Assembly: GCF_006715045.1 (NCBI RefSeq)
Contig: NZ_VFML01000002.1
Coordinates: forward strand, 1 to 64,000
Direction of reading: 5' to 3'
DNA from: Amycolatopsis cihanbeyliensis
GTDB taxonomy: Bacteria; Actinomycetota; Actinomycetes; Mycobacteriales; Pseudonocardiaceae
Length of the DNA stretch: 64,000 nucleotides
Shown here: piece by piece, positions 33,239 to 41,524 of the stretch
Layout: every line of letters starts with the position of its first letter
Position numbering within the stretch: position 1 is the stretch's first letter
Made by a program: the position numbers and the translations under genes
The notes under the pieces: model-generated
The model's input: only the letters and a program-made list of their open reading frames with translations
The model's database searches: none
What the model was told of the DNA's origin: nothing

Positions 33239-34642
33239 GTGACGGCTGGAAGGCACCACACGTCCACACGCCGCCCAATCCTCTTCGCCTGCTTTCCGGA
33301 ACACGGAATGATGAACCCGCTGCGGGTGCTGGCCACCGAACTCGCCCGGCGCGGCGTACCGGACGTCTGGTTCGCCACCGATGAGTACCGGCGGCCGGAT
33401 ATCGAGGGCATCTCCGGCACCAATCCCGTCGAGTTCGCCTCGCTCGGCGAGACGATCCCGGAACGGTCGGCCGAGACCTGGGACGAGCGCACCTATCGTG
33501 CGGTCACCCAGGCCAACCTGTTCAAGGCCCACCAGGCCCAGATCGAGCAGGGCTACGACCCCAGCCTCCAGGCGGCCAAGTACCGCGCGCTGGAGTCGGC
33601 CGCCGACAAGATACAGCCGGCGCTGATGGTGATCGACAGCATGTGCCAGTACGGGATCGATCTGGCCATCACCAAGGGGATTCCCTACGTCCTGAGCACC
33701 ACTTTCCTGCCCAGCGTGTGGCTGACCTCCTACTTCCCGTTCGGCAAGTCCTACACCTCGCCGTGGTTCCCGGTGCCGAACTCCGGCCTGCCGCGGGACA
33801 TGACGATCGGCCAGCAACTCGCCAACCAGCTGTTCCGGCTCCGCACGATGGCCACGTTCGGCAAACCGAAGATGCTCAAGGTGCTGGCGCGGGAGCACCG
33901 CGGCCGCAGGGAACTCGGGATAGCGCCGGAGGCACGCAGGTTCCTGGCCAAGGCGGACCGGGCGGAGCTGATCCTGTGCTACTCGGTGCCCGAGCTGGAG
34001 TACCCGTTCCGCTACCCGGACACCCTGCTCACCGTGGGCGCGATGCTGCCACCGCTACCGGAGGCGGCCGACGACGGCGGGCACCTCACCGCGTGGCTGG
34101 ACCGGCAGGACTCGGTCGTCTACATGGGACTCGGCACCGTCACCAGGCTGTCGCCGCCGGAGATCCGCTCCATGGTGGAGGTCGCGCGCAGGCTCGAGGG
34201 CAGGCATTCGGTCCTGTGGAAGCTCCCGCTCGAGCAACAGGAGTTCCTGCCACCCGCCGCGACCCTCCCGGGCAATCTCCGGATCGAGACGTGGCTACCG
34301 TCCCAGCACGACGTGCTGGCGCATCCCAAGGTCACGGTGTTCTTCACCCATGGCGGGGGCAACGGGTTCCACGAGAGCCTCCGCCACGGCAAGCCGATGG
34401 TCATCCGGCCGCTGTGGGCGGACGGCCCGGACCAGGCCGTCCGCGGCCAGGAACGGGGCGTCAGCCTGACGCTCGACCGGCCGCACGACCTCGTCCCCGA
34501 TGACGTGACCGACAAGCTGACCCGGGTACTGCGAGACGGCTCCTTCCGCACCCGTGCGGAGTACTTCCGCGACCTCATGCGTGCGGCGGGCGGCCGGTGC
34601 ACGGCGGCCGACCGGCTGCTCGGCCTGCCCGCACTCGCCTGA
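33239..34642 (+). CDS. Mycosaminyl glycosyltransferase (NysDI/AmphDI/PimK-like)
   Basis: A 467-residue GT-B fold (family GT1) enzyme. The N-terminal acceptor half begins FPEHGMMNPLRVLATELARRG. The C-terminal donor half carries the nucleotide-sugar signature FFTHGGGNGFHES...PLWADGPDQA. In polyene clusters this gene transfers mycosamine from GDP-mycosamine to the macrolactone carbinol corresponding to C19. The GTG start at 33239 follows AGAAAGG at good spacing. The aminotransferase that makes the amino-sugar donor starts 33 bases downstream on the same strand, so the two are an operon. The role rests on this context and on the dehydratase nearby; other deoxysugar transferases share the same fold. 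Confidence 0.9.
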   Translation: MTAGRHHTSTRRPILFACFPEHGMMNPLRVLATELARRGVPDVWFATDEYRRPDIEGISGTNPVEFASLGETIPERSAETWDERTYRAVTQANLFKAHQAQIEQGYDPSLQAAKYRALESAADKIQPALMVIDSMCQYGIDLAITKGIPYVLSTTFLPSVWLTSYFPFGKSYTSPWFPVPNSGLPRDMTIGQQLANQLFRLRTMATFGKPKMLKVLAREHRGRRELGIAPEARRFLAKADRAELILCYSVPELEYPFRYPDTLLTVGAMLPPLPEAADDGGHLTAWLDRQDSVVYMGLGTVTRLSPPEIRSMVEVARRLEGRHSVLWKLPLEQQEFLPPAATLPGNLRIETWLPSQHDVLAHPKVTVFFTHGGGNGFHESLRHGKPMVIRPLWADGPDQAVRGQERGVSLTLDRPHDLVPDDVTDKLTRVLRDGSFRTRAEYFRDLMRAAGGRCTAADRLLGLPALA

Positions 34643-34675
34643 CTACCCCCATCCCACGAACCGAAAGAGGGCGCC

Positions 34676-35734
34676 ATGACCGTGAAGTACCCGGTTGCCA
34701 AACCCAGCCTCGCCGGAAACGAGCTCGAGTACGTCACCAACGCGATCAACGATGGCTGGATCTCCTCGCAGGGAGCCTACGTCGGGCGGCTGGAGCGGGA
34801 GTTCGCCGCGTACAACGGGATGAACCACGGGGTCGCCTGCGCCTCGGGCACCGCGGCGCTCACACTGGCCCTACGCGCGCTGGGGATCGGGCCCGGCGAT
34901 GAGGTGCTGGTGCCCGAGTTCACGATGATCGCCTGCGCCTGGGCCGTCACGCACGTCGGCGCGACGCCGGTGTTCGTCGACTGCGGCGACGACCTGAACA
35001 TCGACGTCTCCGCCATCGAGGGCAGGATCACCGCCAGGACCAAGGTGATCATGCCGGTACACATCTACGGCCGGCGCTGCGATATGGACGAGATCATGCG
35101 GCTCGCCTTCGACTACAACATTCGCGTGGTCGAGGACTCCGCCGAGGCACACGGCATCCGGCCCACCGCGGACATCGCCTGCTTCTCCTTCGACGCCACC
35201 AAGATCATGGCCGCGGGCGAGGGCGGGATCTGCCTCACCGACGATCCCCGGCTTGCCGGGCAGCTGGCGCATCTGCACAGCTGGGCCTACTCTCGCGACT
35301 TCCGTTTCCTGCACAAGAAACTCGGTTTCAACTTCAGGATGACGAACCTGCAGGCCGCCGTCGCGCTCGCGCAGCTGGAACGGCTCGACGAGATGCTCGA
35401 GCGGCGCGCGGAGATCCAGCGCCGGTACGACGAGGGCCTGGCCGGAACGCCGGGGCTCACCCTGATGCCGCCACGGGACGTGCTGTGGACCTACGATGTC
35501 CGGGCCGGACGGCTGGCGGAGCTTCGCTCCTTCCTGGCGGGCGACGGGATCGAGACCCGGCCGTTCTTCCAGCCGATGAGCAGGCAACCGCCGTACTTCG
35601 CCCCGGAATGGTCCGCCCTGAACGCCGCCGGGTTCGCCGTGGACGGGCTGCTGCTGCCGACGTACGTCGACCTGGCGGTGAGCGAGCAGGAGTACATCAT
35701 CGGACGGATCCGTGAGTTCTACCGCGCGGGGTGA
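34676..35734 (+). CDS. PLP-dependent GDP-sugar aminotransferase (NysDII/AmphDII-like, DegT family)
   Basis: A 352-residue DegT/DnrJ/EryC1 aminotransferase. The PLP-binding Lys is Lys176 in SFDATKIMAAGEGG, with Asp154 (VEDSAEAHG) for the pyridine nitrogen. In polyene biosynthesis it converts GDP-3-keto-6-deoxymannose to GDP-mycosamine, using the product of the dehydratase encoded at 28,139 after a 3,4-keto shift. No separate isomerase gene is visible, as in other polyene clusters. AAAGAGGG precedes the ATG. It forms an operon with the glycosyltransferase and ends 24 bases before the convergent stop of the second PAS-LuxR gene. Confidence 0.93.
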   Translation: MTVKYPVAKPSLAGNELEYVTNAINDGWISSQGAYVGRLEREFAAYNGMNHGVACASGTAALTLALRALGIGPGDEVLVPEFTMIACAWAVTHVGATPVFVDCGDDLNIDVSAIEGRITARTKVIMPVHIYGRRCDMDEIMRLAFDYNIRVVEDSAEAHGIRPTADIACFSFDATKIMAAGEGGICLTDDPRLAGQLAHLHSWAYSRDFRFLHKKLGFNFRMTNLQAAVALAQLERLDEMLERRAEIQRRYDEGLAGTPGLTLMPPRDVLWTYDVRAGRLAELRSFLAGDGIETRPFFQPMSRQPPYFAPEWSALNAAGFAVDGLLLPTYVDLAVSEQEYIIGRIREFYRAG

Positions 35735-35758
35735 CGGCGGCCGCGGCGCGGCGGCACG

Positions 35759-36427
35759 CTAGTGCACGTACTCCGGCAGCACCCGGGGAGGCCAGCCGCC
35801 GACGCCGAACAGTCCCATCGAGAACGCCTTCGCGACCAGGGCGGACCGGTTGCGCACCTTCATCATCCGCAGCAGCGCCGTCAGGTGGTACTCCACCCCG
35901 CCGCAACTGAGATAGACCAGCGCCGCCAGTTGCACGGTGGAGGCTCCCGCGGCCACCCCCTCCAGGATCCGGGCGTCCAGCTCGGTCAGCAGCTTCTTCC
36001 GGCCCACCACCACGTTGTTGCCGCGGTCCCCGTGCTCGGGGCGGATCAGCGCCATCAGGCTGTCCACCTGGCCCGCGGCGCCGTACACCGCGAACCCGGT
36101 GAGTTCCCCGCCGAACACCGAGCTGCCGGAACGCATCGCCAGCACACGTTCCACGAAACGGGGACGCTGCCCCTCGACCAACCAGGTGAACTGCTGCGCC
36201 ACATTGCCGCGGACGCTGGGATGCAGCAGTTCCGGCAGCGGCTCCCCGCGCAGGGACGGCACGGAGACACCGAACTCCTTCCCGAAGTCGACACTCGCCT
36301 CGACCACCCTGAGCTGATCGTCCAGATTGGCCGCGCGGATGCCGGTCCGGTCGAAGAACGCCCGGAACACCCCGTTGCCACCCGGCGATTCCGTGTCACC
36401 TGCCTGGTCCGGCTCGTCGCTGAGCAT
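35759..36427 (-). CDS. PAS-LuxR family transcriptional regulator, copy 2
   Basis: A 222-residue paralogue of the PAS-LuxR protein encoded at 29,207, with the same plan: a PAS domain (about 25-130) and a LuxR HTH (KLLTELDARILEGVAAGAST, then VYLSCGGVEYHLTALLR, tail WPPRVLPEYVH). In the recognition region the Arg of copy 1 (YLSRGG) is Cys here (YLSCGG), so DNA specificity or affinity may differ. ATG at 36427 follows GAGGAGCGG. As in copy 1 it lies downstream of an LAL gene on the same strand, but a 372-base gap with a MITE-like element 24 bases from its start separates them, so it may have its own or altered transcription. Confidence 0.92.
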   Translation of the reverse strand: MLSDEPDQAGDTESPGGNGVFRAFFDRTGIRAANLDDQLRVVEASVDFGKEFGVSVPSLRGEPLPELLHPSVRGNVAQQFTWLVEGQRPRFVERVLAMRSGSSVFGGELTGFAVYGAAGQVDSLMALIRPEHGDRGNNVVVGRKKLLTELDARILEGVAAGASTVQLAALVYLSCGGVEYHLTALLRMMKVRNRSALVAKAFSMGLFGVGGWPPRVLPEYVH

Positions 36428-36799
36428 TCGACCGCTCCTCGCATTCCCTGTGTCTTATTCAAATGTCGGGTTATTCAGGTCCGTTGCGGGCGTCACCACT
36501 GCTGTGACCTGCAACGACCTCCCGCCCGTCGCCCACCGCCACCCAATCGGTGGCGCTGCGCGCCGCGGTGACCATGGGCCTGGCGGCCCACGGTCGCTGG
36601 GTCGTTCTGAATAACCCTCCCTGGGGCGTCGGGGCACGACCTACGCGGGCGAGCATAGAAAGAAAGCGCGCGCCCGGCGCCGCCGCTGCGCCAACACTGC
36701 GGGTTTTCCCCGTACTGGTTCGGAGGGTGCGGACCCGGCAGGGGGATACGGTTCGGTACCGGCACGATCACCCCGCACCCAGCGTGCCGACCAGGTGTC
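36428..36799. other. Intergenic gap between LAL copy 2 and PAS-LuxR copy 2
   Basis: 372 bases without a supportable gene. It holds MITE-like repeat A, the first four bases of repeat B, and about 175 bases between them in which nothing was recognised. Near the right end, CGTGCCGACCAGG at about 36,783 is the near reverse complement of the sequence flanking repeat B on its other side (CAGGTCGGCACG at about 36,917), so repeat B sits inside a larger imperfect inverted repeat. Confidence 0.6.
36451..36620. repeat. MITE-like repeat, copy A
   Basis: A 170-base element whose 150-base core (36468-36617) is bounded by the 11-base inverted repeat GGGTTATTCAG/CTGAATAACCC. It shares with copy B the left extension TGTCTTATTCAAATGTC, the left interior through CTGTGACCTGCAACGACC and the right interior from GGGCCTGGCGGCCCACGGTCGCTG. 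It has about 48 more central bases than copy B. It ends 24 bases upstream of the second PAS-LuxR start codon. No transposase is encoded. Confidence 0.75.
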
Positions 36800-36917
36800 T
36801 TATTCAAATGTCGGGTTATTCAGGTCCGTAGCGTGCGTCACCACTGCTGTGACCTGCAACGACCGCTCGCGCGGGCCTGGCGGCCCACGGTCGCTGCGTC
36901 GTTCTGAATAACCCTCC
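36796..36917. repeat. MITE-like repeat, copy B, inserted in the 3' end of LAL copy 2
   Basis: A 122-base element with the same 11-base terminal inverted repeats (36813-36823 and 36904-36914) and a shortened centre. It occupies the last codons of the LAL gene: reading leftward, GAG GGT TAT TCA begins a repeat-encoded tail of about 38 residues that ends at a TAA inside the element's left extension. Confidence 0.75.
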
Positions 36918-39739
36918 AGGTCGGCACGCCCGGACACACCCAGCTTCCGGTAGATCCGGGTCAGGTTCTTCTCCACCGCTCGCCGGGTGACCCCGAGGTC
37001 GTCCGCGACGCGCTGGTTGCTCCAGCCTCGCAGGACCAGCTTGACCACGGCATCCTCGGTGGCGGTCAGCGCGCTCCGGCCCACCCGCACGATCCGCAGC
37101 ACCGGCCCGGGAGCCGCGTCGGCCCGCCCCGGCCCGAGCCAGCGGGCCCCGCGGTCGGCCGCGATCCGGTCGGCCTCGGCCATGAGGCGGGCCACGCCGG
37201 GTGGGTCTTCGGCACGCAGCCGCCTGCCGAGGGTCACGATCGCCGCGCCCAGCTCGATCGGGTCGGCGGATCCACGGAGCACCTCCACGGCCTCGCGCAG
37301 CAGCTCGGTCCCGGCCTCGCCCGCGGTCAGCACTCCGCGCAGGCGCAACGCCCGTCCCCGCGCCGCCGGGCTGCCCCACGCGGTGGCCGCCCGGTCCTCC
37401 TCCTCGGCCAGCGCGGCCGCGGCGTCGAGCTCGCCGAGGCGCTGGTGCACGGCGGCGGCCCAACCACGCCAGCAGGCCACGGCGGGGCCGCGCCAGTCGC
37501 GGCCGGCCAGTTGCCGCCCGCAGTCGAGGAACCGGTCGAGCGCGGACCGTGGGTCGCCCCGCGCCAGATCCGACATCCCGCGCACCATGCGGTCCGCCGT
37601 GATCGCCCGCAGATCACCCGAGTCCCGCGCGGCCTGCCGGATACGCGCGCCCAACTCCGGGTCGAAGGTCCGCAGCGCGACCGTCGCCAGTGCCAGCACG
37701 GCCAGGGTGGTGGCCTCCGGCCACGCGGGATCGGCCGAGTCCAGCACGCCTTCCGCGAGGTCCCGTGCCCTGGCGGGCCGCCCGGTCGTGGCGAGCAGGA
37801 CCGCCCGCTCGGCGGCGACCACGGCGCGCACACCCGGCGACTCCTGTCGCGCCGCGGCGATACCGGCCAGGTCCAGCCAGCCGGACAGGGCGCGCACCGA
37901 GTCCGTTCCGATCGCGAGGTGGGCCAGCACGGGCAGGGCGGTGTAGGTGTGCGCCGCGCTCGCGGGCTCCCGCTCCAGCACCCGGTCGAGGACACCCGCC
38001 ACCTCCGCGGCGGGCAGGGACCCGGTCAGCATCGCCTCGTAGGCCAGTACCACGAGCAGTTCGCGGCCCCCGCCCTCGGCGAGGACGGGCTCGCGGTCAC
38101 CCAGCCGCCGCAGCCGGGACGCGCACGTACCGGGTCGCGCGGGCTCCTGGACGGCCAGCCACCGCAGCCGCGCCTCCAGCCGCCAGACCGGATCCGGCCG
38201 CCCATCGGGCTCGTCGCGCCAGGGTCCGCCGAGGTCGATGCCCTGCTCGCCGCCGACCTGCCGCAGCAGCGCGCCGGCCGCGGGGTGCGCCGCGGCGAGA
38301 CCCGGTGGCAGCCACAGCGCGGCGGCCGCGCGCTCGGCGGCGGATGCCAGCCTGGGCGCGGCCAGCACGAGATCGCGTGCCGAGGTGGCCGGATCGAGCC
38401 CGCGTTGCGCCACGGCGAGATCGACCAGTAGTCCCGCCCGTACGGAGTCGGTCACCGACCCGTCCGCGAGGGCGGCCCGCAGGTACCGCACGGCATCGCC
38501 GGGCGCACCGCGTTCGAGGGCCGCGTCCGCCGCCGAACGCAGCACGTCCCGGTCGGACGGCCGCGGCCCGCCACCGGCAGCCAGCACATGCGCGGCGACC
38601 CGCTCGGCGGGGCATCCCTCCTCCCGCAACAAGCGCGCGGCCTCGGCGTGCAGGCGGCCCGCGGTCTCGACGGTCATCCTGGCCAGCACGGCCGCCCGCA
38701 CGGTGGAATGGGCGAGCCGCGGCGACCCGGTGCCGGCCAGCAGGCCGATCCGGTCCAAGGCCCGCAGCGCGGAGGTGTGATCCTCCCGCGTCATGCCGGT
38801 GAGGCCGCGCAGCGGTTCCGCACCGCTGTCCGCACCGCTGTCCGCATCGAGCACCGCCAGTGCGTCGGCGAGGGCACGCACGGGTTCCGGCTGCGCCGAA
38901 AGGCAGGCCATCCGCCAGTCGCACAGTAGCGTCTGCACGGCCTCGGTCGGCACCTCCGCCCACCGCCGCACCGGCCGGGGGTCCCGGTCCCGCAAGCCGG
39001 ACAGCACCGCCGCCAGTGCACCCGGGTTGCCGCCGGTCGCCTCGTGACAGGTCAGCACGAGTTCCTCCGGGCAGTCGGCCCCGAGCACCTCCGCCGCGAA
39101 CCGACGCACGCCGGGCACCGAAAGGGCACCTGGCCGCAGGGTGCGGCAGGCGGTCGCGGCGATCTCCCGCACCAGCACCGGATCGGTGCGCACGCAGTCC
39201 TCCGCGATCGCGCAGGCCACGAGCACGGGCAGGCGGGAGATCCGCCTGGCCAGGTAGCCGAGCCAGCGCAGCGAAGCCCGGTCCGCCCACTGCACGTCGT
39301 CGAGCAGGAGCAGTACCGGTCGATCCCGGCCGAGTTCGCCGATCATCGAGTGCAGCCCGTGCAGCACGACCTCCCGGCGGGCGTCGCTCACCGCGGTCGG
39401 TTCGGCGGTGAGCAGTCGCCGCGCGTGGCCGGCCGCTCCGCGTGACCAGCCTTCCGGTTCCCGCAGCCGATCCGGGGTGAGCAAGGGCTGGAACAGCTGC
39501 CGGACGAGGCCGAACGGCAGTTCCCGCTCCGCGTCCGCGCCATCCGCGCGCAGCAGCAGGAACCGTGCGTCCTGCCCGGCTTCCGCGAGCGCGTCCAGCA
39601 GGGCCGACCGCCCCGTCCCGGGCGGTCCGCCGAGCACGAGCACACCGCCCGTCCCGGCCGCGGCGGCGTCGAGCGCCGCGGCTGCCGAGTCCAGCTCGTG
39701 GTCCCGCTCGAGCAGGCCGCCACGAAGATCAACACCCAT
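36800..39739 (-). CDS. LAL-type LuxR regulator, copy 2, with a repeat-encoded C-terminal tail
   Basis: A 979-residue LAL regulator. The N-terminal NTPase has GGPPGTGRSALL (P-loop Lys replaced by Arg) and a Walker B (VLLLLDDVQWAD). A long helical middle and a C-terminal HTH (LTATEDAVVKLVLRGWSNQRVADDLG...IYRKLGVSGRADL) follow. ATG 39739 is preferred because GAGGGAC lies directly upstream; a GTG at 39781 would add 14 residues. After SGRADL, where copy 1 ends within about ten residues, about 38 residues are encoded by MITE-like repeat B, which also supplies the stop. The HTH itself is intact, so the protein may still work. With the PAS-LuxR gene to its left it is a second copy of the regulator pair at 29,207-32,594. 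Confidence 0.9.
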   Translation of the reverse strand: MGVDLRGGLLERDHELDSAAAALDAAAAGTGGVLVLGGPPGTGRSALLDALAEAGQDARFLLLRADGADAERELPFGLVRQLFQPLLTPDRLREPEGWSRGAAGHARRLLTAEPTAVSDARREVVLHGLHSMIGELGRDRPVLLLLDDVQWADRASLRWLGYLARRISRLPVLVACAIAEDCVRTDPVLVREIAATACRTLRPGALSVPGVRRFAAEVLGADCPEELVLTCHEATGGNPGALAAVLSGLRDRDPRPVRRWAEVPTEAVQTLLCDWRMACLSAQPEPVRALADALAVLDADSGADSGAEPLRGLTGMTREDHTSALRALDRIGLLAGTGSPRLAHSTVRAAVLARMTVETAGRLHAEAARLLREEGCPAERVAAHVLAAGGGPRPSDRDVLRSAADAALERGAPGDAVRYLRAALADGSVTDSVRAGLLVDLAVAQRGLDPATSARDLVLAAPRLASAAERAAAALWLPPGLAAAHPAAGALLRQVGGEQGIDLGGPWRDEPDGRPDPVWRLEARLRWLAVQEPARPGTCASRLRRLGDREPVLAEGGGRELLVVLAYEAMLTGSLPAAEVAGVLDRVLEREPASAAHTYTALPVLAHLAIGTDSVRALSGWLDLAGIAAARQESPGVRAVVAAERAVLLATTGRPARARDLAEGVLDSADPAWPEATTLAVLALATVALRTFDPELGARIRQAARDSGDLRAITADRMVRGMSDLARGDPRSALDRFLDCGRQLAGRDWRGPAVACWRGWAAAVHQRLGELDAAAALAEEEDRAATAWGSPAARGRALRLRGVLTAGEAGTELLREAVEVLRGSADPIELGAAIVTLGRRLRAEDPPGVARLMAEADRIAADRGARWLGPGRADAAPGPVLRIVRVGRSALTATEDAVVKLVLRGWSNQRVADDLGVTRRAVEKNLTRIYRKLGVSGRADLEGYSERRSDRGPPGPRERSLQVTAVVTHATDLNNPTFE

Positions 39740-39881
39740 GTCCCTCGGCCGAGCCTTCCGTCGCCGGTCCTGCCGCGGCACCGCCCCGGCAGTGCGTCAC
39801 GGGGACGGGCTTCCTCGGTTTCGGAGTGTAGGGAGACGGATGTTGATTTACAACCGGATCTTTGGTTTCACTTTCGTTTAG

Positions 39882-40826
39882 TCAGTCGCGATCGACCAGT
39901 CGACGTTCCGGCGCGAAATCCGGGCGCACCCGCACCTGCACCCGCTGGATGTCGTCCGGCCCCGGCATCCCGCTGCCCGGCAAGGACACCGCGGCCGCCG
40001 CCCAGCGGAGGGCCTCCCCCAGCGCGTCCGGCCCGACGGCGCCCGCGGCGAGAAACCCGGCCAGCAGCGCGTCCCCGGCACCGACCGCGCTGCAGCGGGC
40101 CGTACCCGCCTCGCCGTGCCAGACCCGCCCCTCGCGCTCGACCAGTACCGCCCCGTCCGAACCGAGGCTGGCCAGCACCGTGTCCACGCCGGCCCCCTGC
40201 AGCAGGCGCGCCGCCTCCGCCACCGCGCCGAGGGTCGTCAGCCGCCGCCCGACCACGCTCTCCAGCTCGGTGAGATTCGGCTTGGCCAGGTCGGGACCGT
40301 TCTTGATCGCCTCGACCAGTGCGGAGCCGCTGGTGTCCACCGCCACCGGGACCCCGACCTCCCGCAGCCTGCGCACCGCCTCGCCGTAGCTGCTGTCCGG
40401 CACATCGGCGGGGAGGCTGCCGGCAAGCACCACCCAGGCCGCCCCGGGCACCTGCTCGACGACCGCATCGCGGATCGCGCCGAGTTCCGCCTCGGACAGG
40501 CCACCGCCGCGCTCGTTGACTTTCGTGACGGTGCCGTCCGGCTCCACCACGCTGACGTTGGACCGGGTCGGCGGCCCCACCGGGACGAGGACCGCCGGAA
40601 CCCCGTCCACGGCGAGCAGATCGCCGAGGTGCCTGCCCTCGGCGCCGCCGACCGGGAGCACCGCCACCGAGTCGACCCGGTTGGCCGACAGCGCCTTCGT
40701 CACGTTGATGCCCTTCCCACCGGCCTCGACCTGGCCGCCGGTGGCCCGGAGCAGAGTGCCCCGCCGGAACCCACCCACCTCGACCGTTCGGTCGACACTC
40801 GGGTTCAGGGTCACCGTCACGATCAT
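39882..40826 (-). CDS. fruK: 1-Phosphofructokinase, PfkB family (FruK-like)
   Basis: A 314-residue cytosolic sugar kinase of the ribokinase/PfkB family. The N-terminus TLNPSVDRTVEV and GGKGINV motif are typical of 1-phosphofructokinase and tagatose-6-phosphate kinase, and the catalytic motif is SAVGAGDALLAG. It would phosphorylate fructose 1-phosphate to fructose 1,6-bisphosphate. A DeoR/FruR-type repressor lies 700 bases away on the opposite strand. The usual PTS fructose transporter gene is not in the window. It is probably outside the polyene cluster and marks its edge. Tagatose-type substrates cannot be excluded. Confidence 0.85.
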   Translation of the reverse strand: MIVTVTLNPSVDRTVEVGGFRRGTLLRATGGQVEAGGKGINVTKALSANRVDSVAVLPVGGAEGRHLGDLLAVDGVPAVLVPVGPPTRSNVSVVEPDGTVTKVNERGGGLSEAELGAIRDAVVEQVPGAAWVVLAGSLPADVPDSSYGEAVRRLREVGVPVAVDTSGSALVEAIKNGPDLAKPNLTELESVVGRRLTTLGAVAEAARLLQGAGVDTVLASLGSDGAVLVEREGRVWHGEAGTARCSAVGAGDALLAGFLAAGAVGPDALGEALRWAAAAVSLPGSGMPGPDDIQRVQVRVRPDFAPERRLVDRD

Positions 40827-40987
40827 GCATCCGCCCCTTGCCTCGCGCCGTTCGGAGTGCGCACATCATGGGCAGCACGCGCACACTCGCGCTCAACTGA
40901 GCACAGTAGTGCACGTAACCTTCTGATTGCAAGGGTTTTTGCTACTGAGTACCTGTTTTTATGTTTGTATATGTTGACTTTGCCCTC

Positions 40988-41026
40988 GGGGTGGTCGCGC
41001 CGGGCGCCGGCGCGCGGGGCCACCCC
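40988..41026 (-). terminator. Strong nested hairpin after the DUF5988-like gene
   Basis: GGGGTGG (40988-40994) pairs with CCACCCC (41020-41026), enclosing CGCGCCGG-GCG-CCGGCGCG (40996-41014). It lies 30 bases downstream of the small leftward gene. It lacks a T tract, so it is a GC-rich actinomycete-type terminator or an mRNA-stabilising structure. Confidence 0.55.
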
Positions 41027-41054
41027 GGGCCCCGGCGCCGGCCGGGACCCTGGA

Positions 41055-41273
41055 CTACTCGGCCATCATCGTCCGGCCGCACCATTCGAAAACGGGCAGC
41101 CGGTCACCATCGATCTCGGCCATTTCACCGCTGTCCGCGAAGTGCTCGTATCCGGAGGCGAAAACAATCTTCACCTTCTCGGTCAGATCATTTACTTCCT
41201 GAACACGCGCCGATTCGGGCAGCCGCACCGGACCACCCGAAAGCACAACTCGCACACTGGCCACGGCAACCAT
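41055..41273 (-). CDS. Small DUF5988-like protein
   Basis: A short protein of 72 residues from the ATG at 41273 (an upstream in-frame start at 41369 would give 104). The core reads VRVVLSGGPVRLPESARVQ, then KVKIVFASGYEHFADSG and VFEWCGRTMMAE. I recognise this GGP-LPE...KVK...GYEHF...VF-W-RT--AE pattern as the actinobacterial DUF5988 family, whose function is unknown. GAGGAG lies directly before the 41273 ATG, which is closer than ideal, so the start is uncertain. It lies between the fructokinase and its likely regulator and is followed by a strong hairpin. Confidence 0.6.
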   Translation of the reverse strand: MVAVASVRVVLSGGPVRLPESARVQEVNDLTEKVKIVFASGYEHFADSGEMAEIDGDRLPVFEWCGRTMMAE

Positions 41274-41524
41274 CTCCTCATGCCGCACTGGATCCTGCCG
41301 GAATGCCGGGCCGCCACACGCGACCGTCCACGTGCCGAGCCCGGAACCGAATTGTTCCGACTGCGACACTGGTGTTTTCGCCAGTTCCCGGCCACTACTA
41401 CTTCGATCGGCAGCGGCGGCATGCCCACGGTCGTTCGGGACGCCGCACCGTCCTCCGGCGGGTCACCCGTGCATCGGCGTCGCAGTGCCCGATACGATCG
41501 GCACGGCTGGAAGGAGCGATCGGG

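Noticed and set aside
36455..36656. Short leftward frames inside MITE-like copy A
   Set aside because: Their similarity to the LAL tail comes from the shared repeat, not from a gene.
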